From the NCBI RefSeq assembly GCF_000485595.1, contig NW_014578621.1:17615-45731 (forward strand): 28,117 bases of DNA, in the 5' to 3' direction. A program made the position numbers and the translations under genes. Shown here in pieces: positions 21,187 to 28,117 of the stretch. The number at the start of each line of letters is the position of its first letter. Positions within the stretch are counted from its first letter, which is position 1. The notes under the pieces were generated by a model. The model made no database searches, was not told the origin of the DNA, and saw only the letters and a program-made list of their open reading frames with translations. This DNA comes from Priapulus caudatus (Eukaryota > Priapulida > Priapulimorpha > Priapulimorphida > Priapulidae).

Positions 21187-21898
21187 TAACGTAGTGCATG
21201 TCCATAATAAGCTTATCATTGTGCATATATTGAATAAATTGGTTTCAAAATATAACGATTTATTGCTTTTTTTGGTATATGCTGGCCGCCATCTTGAATT
21301 TTGCCACTAGACATATTTAAAAAATTGGAAACATGTTGCTTTGTGTTCAGTGTGACCATAGAAAGTAAAAAATCACAAGTTTCCAGATACCAGTTTCCTA
21401 CACTATATAATTATGGCCAGGATATATGCAAACTGCCTAAAGGGAAACCCCTACATAATTATCCTTGCTTTCTAAAAACAGGTGAATATTTGAGAATGCA
21501 AACCATCTTTCTTAAAAATTTTACTCGGAATATCTGTGAAGTAGAGAGAGAGTTTTAGTTGACTAAAACAAGTGGAACGCAAGTGCATACTGGCTTTGCA
21601 CGCAGGTGCCTCCCTCCTTGTGGCAGACGGTAGAAGTATGCGAACAAAACAAGAGAACAAACTTGATTAAAAAATTGATTAAAAAATCAGATTTTATCTG
21701 GGATTCGTGATTCGTTCAATACATAGTTAAAACATCTGTAGATCTAATAATACAATAATGGCAAAACTCCATGTATTCGCAAAGTGGTGACACTATCTAC
21801 GATAAGTATAAAATGTAGAGAAGTACGACAATGTTATAGAATAAATAAGTAAAATACAATGTAGTATATATGTGAATATAGTACACGAACATTTAAAT

Positions 21899-21920
21899 GT
21901 ATATATATATATATATATAT
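21899..21920. repeat. (AT)n microsatellite, left arm
   Basis: A pure tatata run; the mirrored run in the right arm is at about 26534-26553. Confidence 0.9.
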
Positions 21921-22274
21921 GTCTATAATTATATATACATACATAATAAAATTCGACCAGTGTCTCTATAAGTTCATAGCACGAACCTACGTGTACATAG
22001 TAGGTTCATGGTCAGGTTATAGGCCCTTATATGTGAGATCTTATGTTGAGTCTGGATTCAATAGTTCAACATTGCAGCATACGTGTCATAATCTGTCAGC
22101 GAAAATCCAGCTCCATTAGTAAGCGCATTCTTGGTCTCATTGGTCTCATTCCGGTTTTTGGCAATTATCCTGAAAACAGAAAGGAAATTTTAGCAGGCAT
22201 GCGTTGACGTGGCATACACTACGTTCTAAAAGTTTCACCGATTTTACCATCGAGTACCGCCCTTCTTCTGAGCC

Positions 22275-22277
<3 letters not shown>

Positions 22278-22357
<80 letters not shown>

Positions 22358-22390
22358 AGAGACAGTGAAAGAGAAGAGAGAGAGACAGTG

Positions 22391-22453
<63 letters not shown>

Positions 22454-22469
22454 AGAGAGAGAAAAGACG
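22278..22469. repeat. (GA)n microsatellite, left arm
   Basis: Long gaga runs with two nearly identical interruptions containing gacagtgaaa. The equivalent right-arm tract (25958-26162) is much more interrupted. Poly-(SL) frames on the - strand are artefacts. Confidence 0.93.
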
Positions 22470-23320
22470 GAGGGGGCGGGGGGGGTGGAGTGAGTGAGTG
22501 AGTTGCATCGTTTTGCATAAATGGTTCCCTCAAAGATCACAACATATGTGACTGGTTATAGCCAAATGAGTCTCTGGGAGCAATTTTTCAATTTCCAGAT
22601 AATCATATGGTGGATGATCCAGGTATGTTTTGTTCTGTGTATGAATTCCGATAAAATGTCCTTGAAAAAAATTTCAGTCCTGTATGAACCATGCTATGGC
22701 ACATGTGATAAATCGAACCCTGTGAAGTTGCCCCCCCCCTCCCACAAGTGAATAGCAAGACGTTCTAGCAGAAAGATTGGTGTGTTACGATATTTTAAAA
22801 GATTGTGCTAGCCAACGGAGTGCTACAACGTCTACAATTTGATGCTGCACGTGAAAAAAAGCATAAACTGGTGGTAGCAAAACAATAAACATAAAATGAA
22901 GGTAATCAGGAATAAGATTAGTAGAATTTGAAGGAAGAGGGCTAGTACCTTTTTGCACCCATTATTTATGCCTACCGTACGTACTCTAGCTAATGGCTAA
23001 ATTGAGACATAATGGCCACTATTTTAACTGAAAATTGCCCACCTGTTTAAACTGAATATTAATGCTAGTACTGATAATCCTATCTACTATATAGTAGTAA
23101 TTATGCTGGCATATGCCAGTCTAGCAAAATACTGCAGGAAAACCCGTATTGTTAAGATTGCAAAAAGTTGTCATCTCTGAATTTACGGCAATAAAATACC
23201 TTGGTGGTTAGTCCATGCTCAAAATTATGTAATCGTGTTTCTAACAACAGCCAACACTGTTGCTGAATGTTGAAGAGTTTTACAGAGTGTAACATCTTGA
23301 CTGTACTTTGTCTGTTGCAG

Positions 23321-23427
23321 GCCTACTCATCAGGGACATCGACTATTCCCTTACGTTAGACACGACACTGAACGTAACAGATGGCACTAACGCAACCCAG
23401 CTACTCGAAGTTCCATTGACCTTGTAG
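23321..23427 (+). pseudogene. Duplicated SLC28 terminal exon, copy 2, frame intact
   Basis: This is a second copy of the SLC28 last exon, with the same ttgcag acceptor and a 107-nt reading to TAG at 23425-23427. Spliced after the phase-1 exon at 5621 it gives a 34-residue tail with two N-glycosylation sequons (NVT and NAT). This fits the extracellular, glycosylated C-terminus known for CNTs. No other SLC28 exon accompanies this copy in the window, so on this scaffold it is an orphan exon inside the duplicated segment. It may instead be the correct allele of the exon at 7708. Confidence 0.85.
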
Positions 23428-23727
23428 TGCCTTTACATGTACTGGCTAATGTGCAAGTAAGTGTGCAAAGACTTGTTTGAATTTTTTAATATTTTTTTGT
23501 CGAAGGCAAGACTACGTACATAAATGTTATATTCACCAAAAATTCAATTCTGAAGATAAATGGTCACGATGATGGAAAATAGAAATGATTGAAGCTGGTA
23601 ATTACTTACCAGAGCATGTCTTGGTTGTTGAGAGTGATAGCTATATGTGACCCGTTATAGCCGAATGACTCGGAACTCGGAAGTCGCACATATTAATTTT
23701 ACGCTATGTGTGGTTTTAACTATACAG

Positions 23728-24630
23728 TAATGGCGCCGTCACACCACCGTATGAAAGCCAGCGTATACCGACGTATCAAAATTTCTCTAAAACGCTGGCA
23801 TACGCTGAACTATCGATGTTTTTTTAAATTTTTGGCGTATACATAGCGTATTCATAACGAGTTGGACGTATACATAACGTATTAGTAATGTAGATAGAAC
23901 GTTTCGATAACTTAAAGATAACTTATACCAACGAATGCTTAGCGTGTTGCCGGCGTTCACACTTATGTCCAACGATAGTCTAACTTATGCGTATCGCGCG
24001 ACGATCACAGTGTCGTAGCTATAAAAAGGCTGCCGGCTCGACATTCCAATTCATAACCGCACTAGACATCGCAGTATCAACATGCCAATAACCATTTGTA
24101 TATACCAATTCCCCTAAACGCTGCCAATTAGCCATTATACGGTTGCTGTAAGTTAGAAACACGTTCAGTAAGTTCTGTGGTCGTCCGGAAGCACGTCCAA
24201 TACGTCCTACAACGTCAATTATGCTTTGGAGATAAGTTCGATATAATTAGCACATAGGTTCAAAAGCATCGTTACTCCATGAGTTAGAAATAAGTTTTGG
24301 GTACGCTAGACATTATCTCGAGTCTCGACGTATATCGACTTCACGTACGAGTAACTTACAAGTAACGTGTGTGAACGTGTGTCAATGATCGCATAACTTA
24401 CCTACAACTTATGCCTGCCCGTATGCGGGACGTATGGGCATACGCTGGCATAACGTCGACCTCGCCGTACTACGACCGTATACCAGCGTGCTTCAGCGTG
24501 CTTCAGCGTGCTCTTACCTTAAACAAAACTTACCCATAACTTATTCGACGTATGCCACAGCGTATTCGCCAAATTTTCCATACGTTGGCATACGCTGGCT
24601 AAATCGTCAAGGTGTGACAGGGCGGCATTA
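23728..24630. mobile_element. Non-autonomous TIR element, copy 2
   Basis: Counterpart of 8115-9022. Its TIRs here are cleaner: TAATGGCGCCGTCACACC against the reverse complement TAATGCCGCCCTGTCACACC. Confidence 0.65.
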
Positions 24631-25812
24631 AACTCGCATAAGTCGAACACTTTTGGGACCAGCATATTTGGGCGCGACTTACGCATTTGTCGACTATATG
24701 TAGGCTCCCTCCAGCGTGCCCGGTCACCCCCTACGCAGTCAGTAAACATGCTCCACACACGACGTCAGTTTGCGGCCACATACATAGCAGACATGAAACA
24801 ATCGTCGCGTACATCATCGACAGCCCACTGCTGTCCATAACGCACGTACAGCGTAACGCACTAGCGGCAAGCGCGGCACGCCATGACAGTACCGTATACT
24901 GATCGCGAATTAACCGCGGGCGCGCTATACAGTATAAGCCGCACCTCAATTTGAATCGGCGTAACAAAGTATTGCGCCTAGTAATATTTCCCTCACGGTA
25001 TGGCGCACGTTATAAACCGCAGAGCAAATACAGGTTTTGAAATCTGAGGCCAGATTTGCGGTTATTACGCGAGTATATATGGTAGATACAATAGTGTAAC
25101 CGAACAAGAGTAGGGTTACCATTACAACTACAGACCAACACAACCTACTCTTGTTGGGTTACATTATTGTAACTGGGCATATCTGGGCTGGTTTATAATA
25201 TCTGCATAACTGGGCTATCTGTAACACCGCTGTTGATTACACATTGGCGGCATATCTGCGACAGCCAGCTCGTACATCCCCTAGATCGTACACTGCGCCA
25301 TCGGCATTTCTGATGACGGACTTACAGATGGGAAATTACTGTTGTTTGTATTACATGGACCTGTCTGCATGAGGGCGACGCCTTGTACATAATGACGGCT
25401 TATAAATGTCGACTTAGGCAGGGCTATTTCCAATGGATTTACTATGAGAGAGAAATGCGGGACTTTGACTTCCATGACGACTTATGCGATGTGACGAGTT
25501 ACACGATGAGAGCTTGTGCAAGTTTTACTGTATAGGCATAAAATTTTTTGTTTTTGTGATTTTAACTGGAATAGAATATCTGGGTGAAATATACAAATAA
25601 TACCTTTAAAATATATAATTTTGCTATTTTGTATCGAATATATCAAATATATGAAGTTAGTGTACACTTTAGACTTTTTCTTAGATTTTCTCTCATATTC
25701 CTTTTGATTTTTCAAGGGTTAATTAAATAACTTCAAATATCGCATAACTTTTTATTTTTATCCGATTCAAAATTTTGGAGACGCAGTATGAAGATAAAAG
25801 ACAGTAGAACAT
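24631..25812. other. Non-coding flank in duplication copy 2
   Basis: Counterpart of 9023-10186, with the hairpin at about 25104-25156. No gene is recognised. Confidence 0.5.
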
Positions 25813-25957
25813 CACCATATGATTATCTGGAAATTGAAAAATTGCTCCCAGAGACTCATTTGGCTATAAACCAGTCAGAATATGTTGTGGATCTTTGAGG
25901 GAAGCCATTTATGCAAAACGATGCACTCACTCACTGCCACTCACCCCCCCCCGCCCC

Positions 25958-26125
25958 CGTCTCTCTCTTCTGTCTTTCTCTTTCACTGTCTCTCTCTCTC
26001 ATCGGTTCTCATCCTCTCTCTCCTCTCTCTTCTTCTTTTTCACGTGTCTCTCTCTGCTTTCTCTTCACTGTCTCTCTCTCGTCTCTCTCCTCTCTCTCTG
26101 TCTTCTCTCTCTCTCTCTTCCTCCA

Positions 26126-26160
<35 letters not shown>

Positions 26161-26162
26161 CT
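25958..26162. repeat. (TC)n tract, right arm, heavily interrupted
   Basis: tctctc runs broken by tcatcggttctcatcc, cttcttctttttcacg and similar. This is the mirror of 22278-22469. Confidence 0.9.
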
Positions 26163-26533
26163 CATCGTTGGCTCAGAAGAAGGGCGGTACTCGATGGTAA
26201 AATCGGTGAAACTTTTAGAACGTAGTGTATGCCACGTCAACGCATGCCTGCTAAAATTTCCTTTCTGTTTTCAGGATAATTGCCAAAAACCGGAATGAGA
26301 CGCAATGAGACCAAGAATGCGGCTTACTAATGGAGCTGGATTTTCGCTGACTGAGATTTATGACACGTATGGCTGCAATGTTGAACCTATTGAATCCAGA
26401 CTCAACATAAGATCTCACATATAAGCGCCTATAACGCTGACCATGAACCTACTATGTACACGTAGGTTCGTGCTATGAACTTATAGAGACACTGGTCGAA
26501 TTTTAATTATGTATGTATATATAATTATAGAGC

Positions 26534-26553
26534 ATATATATATATATATATAC
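26534..26553. repeat. (AT)n microsatellite, right arm
   Basis: Mirror of 21899-21920. Confidence 0.85.
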
Positions 26554-27299
26554 ATTAAATGTTCCGTGGTACTATATTCACATATATACTACATTGTATT
26601 TTACTTATTTATATCTCATAACATTGTCGTACTTCTCTAACATTTTATACTTATCGTAGATAGTGTCACCACTTTGGCAATACATGGAGTTTTTGCGCAA
26701 TTATTGTATTATTAGATCTACAGATGTTTTAACTATGTATTGAACGAATCACGAATCCCAGATAAAATCTGATTTTTTTAATCAATTTTTTTTAATCAAG
26801 TTTGTTCTCTTGTTTTGTTCGGCATACTCTAAACTGCGTCTGCCACAAGGAGGAGCACCTGGCGTGCAAAGCAGTATGCAGCTTGCGTTCCAGCTTGTTT
26901 TAGTAACTAGACACTCTCTCGTCTACTTCACAGATATTCCGAGTAAAATTTTTAAGAAAAGATGGTTTGCATTCGTCAAATATTTCACCTGTTTTTAGAA
27001 AGACAAGGATATATTATGTAGGGGGTTTCCCTTTAGGCAAGTTTGCATATTATCCCTATGCCATAATTTATAGTGTGGAAACTGGTCGATCTGGAAACTT
27101 GTGATTTTTTACTGTTCTGATGGTCCACACTGAAAACAAAGCAACATGTTTCCAATTTTATTAAATATGCTAGTGCAAAAATTCAAGATGGCTGGCAGCA
27201 TATTACCCAGAAAAAAAGCAAAATTCGTTTATATTTGAAACCAATTTATTCCATATATATGCACAATGATAAGCCTTATTATGGACATGCACTACGTTA

Positions 27300-28117
27300 T
27301 TAGTCATCACAGTCGGCTGCTCAAATCCTCATCCTCGTCGCTCATCATCACTGTGCTGTGCTCCTGCATTTGCAACTTAGTGGCATTGATCTGTCGGTCA
27401 GCCTCACACTTGGCAAAGCTATGTGCATGCCAAGATTATTGGTCTTGCAAGAACAACCGTCCACTGATTTTGCTGGCAATTCATGAAACACTTCAGGAGG
27501 TCCACGACAGCCTCTGGTGGCTGGTGGAACTTTTGAGCGTCATACAGGAAACACAACGCCGTCATCTAGTTGTTTTCCATCGCAAAGATATAGTGGATCT
27601 AGAACACTTGAAACAGCTACTGTGTCCTGCGACCCAATGTTAGCTTGAAAGTGTGCTGCGCAGAATGGGTTCAGTTATGGATGCCTGATGGAAGTAGTTT
27701 CTCTACACCCTGGTTGCCCTTTAGTTGCTTTGAACATATGCCACCGGAGTGTTTAAGCTTGATTCATAACCACGTTTAAAGAGGCTGACACACGCAACTT
27801 TTCACAACCAGCCAACACTCCGGAGATGGTTACACACACACGCGAAGCCGCCAGCTAGTGCATGGATTACGTCATCATCAGCCTTCATTGAAGAATTTTT
27901 GAAGCAAATACAGGCTTTTCCTTTCCGGCTGGTGCTGGTGGTATCACCAACCAAGTGAGCGCGTGAATTCAAGCTGCTGCACGTTCGGGGCGCAATGGCA
28001 TGTAGATAGGCTTGAGTTTTATCTCGCGTCGTCGATCTCTCAGCACGACGCCATGATGATGATGGCTCTGCTGTGCTGAGTTGGTCTGCCCCTGCGTAAG
28101 AGCCGAGCACCAACACA
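27300..28117 (-). pseudogene. Decayed transposon-associated ORF, C-terminal half, right arm
   Basis: Reverse-strand counterpart of 20410-21186, ending at the TAA complementary to 27300-27302. Readable pieces include VLVLGSYAGAD at the window edge, KTQAYLHAIAPRTCSSLN, LLILLAIHE-type frames and the Cys-rich block. Different one-base indels disrupt it. The TAG within the Cys-rich block (ctatgtgc on the + strand at about 27420) is shared with the left arm. The N-terminal part lies beyond the window. Confidence 0.65.

Larger units (their letters stand above)
20405..22616. repeat. Left arm of large inverted repeat
   Basis: The arm is the reverse complement of about 25813-28117 across its length. 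It includes the transposon ORF remnant, the (AT)n at 21899-21920, the (GA)n at 22278-22469 and the end atttccagataatcatatgg. Sequence left of 20405 cannot be compared because the right arm reaches the window edge. Confidence 0.93.
22617..25842. repeat. Large direct duplication, copy 2
   Basis: The copy starts at atccaggtatgttttgttct, directly after the left inverted arm. It repeats 7004-10217 in the same orientation, then runs without a gap into the right arm. It contains the intact-frame SLC28 terminal exon and a second copy of the 8115 element. Its last 30 bases (from about 25813) also belong to the right arm. Confidence 0.93.
25813..28117. repeat. Right arm of large inverted repeat, reaching the window end
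   Basis: Begins caccatatgattatctgg, the reverse complement of the left arm's end, and mirrors it to the window edge. It has more one- and two-base differences than expected for a recent palindrome. The microsatellites are the most divergent part. Confidence 0.93.

Noticed and set aside
20866-21219. A 117-codon hydrophobic minus-strand frame resembling a membrane protein
   Set aside because: It is the antisense shadow of the acidic tail and Cys-rich block of the transposon ORF.
22146-22540. Poly-(Ser-Leu) frames on the minus strand
   Set aside because: They are translations of the (GA)n microsatellite.
22617-28117. A new composite transposon with 2 kb terminal inverted repeats capturing an SLC28 exon
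   Set aside because: The inner segment is simply the normal SLC28 3' flank, the right arm continues naturally from it (copy 1 also enters the arm), and no target-site duplication is visible. Duplication or misassembly explains it better.

Overview
This is a eukaryotic, intron-containing, repeat-dominated window. Canonical GT/AG introns, many inverted-repeat elements, long microsatellites and a 25-N assembly gap point to an animal genome, probably a marine invertebrate. The species cannot be named from sequence alone. I see no bacterial, phage or CRISPR content and no convincing tRNA or rRNA gene.

The only host protein-coding gene I can support is the 3' part of a concentrative nucleoside transporter (SLC28/CNT family) on the + strand. 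Seven exons (1591-1752, 3314-3439, 3660-3790, 3879-4047, 4186-4374, 5441-5621, 7708-7813) join in compatible phases. They cover the conserved transport core, including the GQ|TE, NEFxAY and CGFAN motifs, and a short C-terminal tail. The upstream exons lie outside the window. The introns and flanks carry mobile-element remnants: a 1.26 kb TIR element (234-1492), an AT-rich element (4497-4886), and a TIR element (6036-6976) nested inside an older repeat (5687-7089).

The segment 7004-10217, which holds the terminal SLC28 exon and its downstream flank, occurs again at 22617-25842. In the first copy the terminal exon has a one-base frameshift; the second copy is open to its stop. The second copy is flanked by inverted arms of more than 2 kb (about 20405-22616 and 25813-28117). 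The first copy runs into the 25-N gap after only about 30 bases of the right arm. This could be a real inverted duplication, or a haplotype or fold-back assembly artefact. Both arms carry, on opposite strands, the decayed C-terminal half of a transposon-associated ORF with an HALTGCDTT motif and a cysteine-rich, acidic tail.

Between the gap and the left arm lies non-genic repeat DNA. It holds a pyrimidine-only kilobase (10243-11215), an 857-bp fold-back element (11263-12119), small MITEs (13551-13824, 14011-14134, 15504-15626, 19041-19219), three noisy CpG-rich alternating purine-pyrimidine arrays (13825-15410, 15640-16915, 19545-20185) and an interrupted TIR repeat (17670-18281). I found no evidence of a new multi-gene system. 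The most noteworthy items are the duplicated and inverted architecture, the terminal-exon frameshift, and the nested or fold-back elements.
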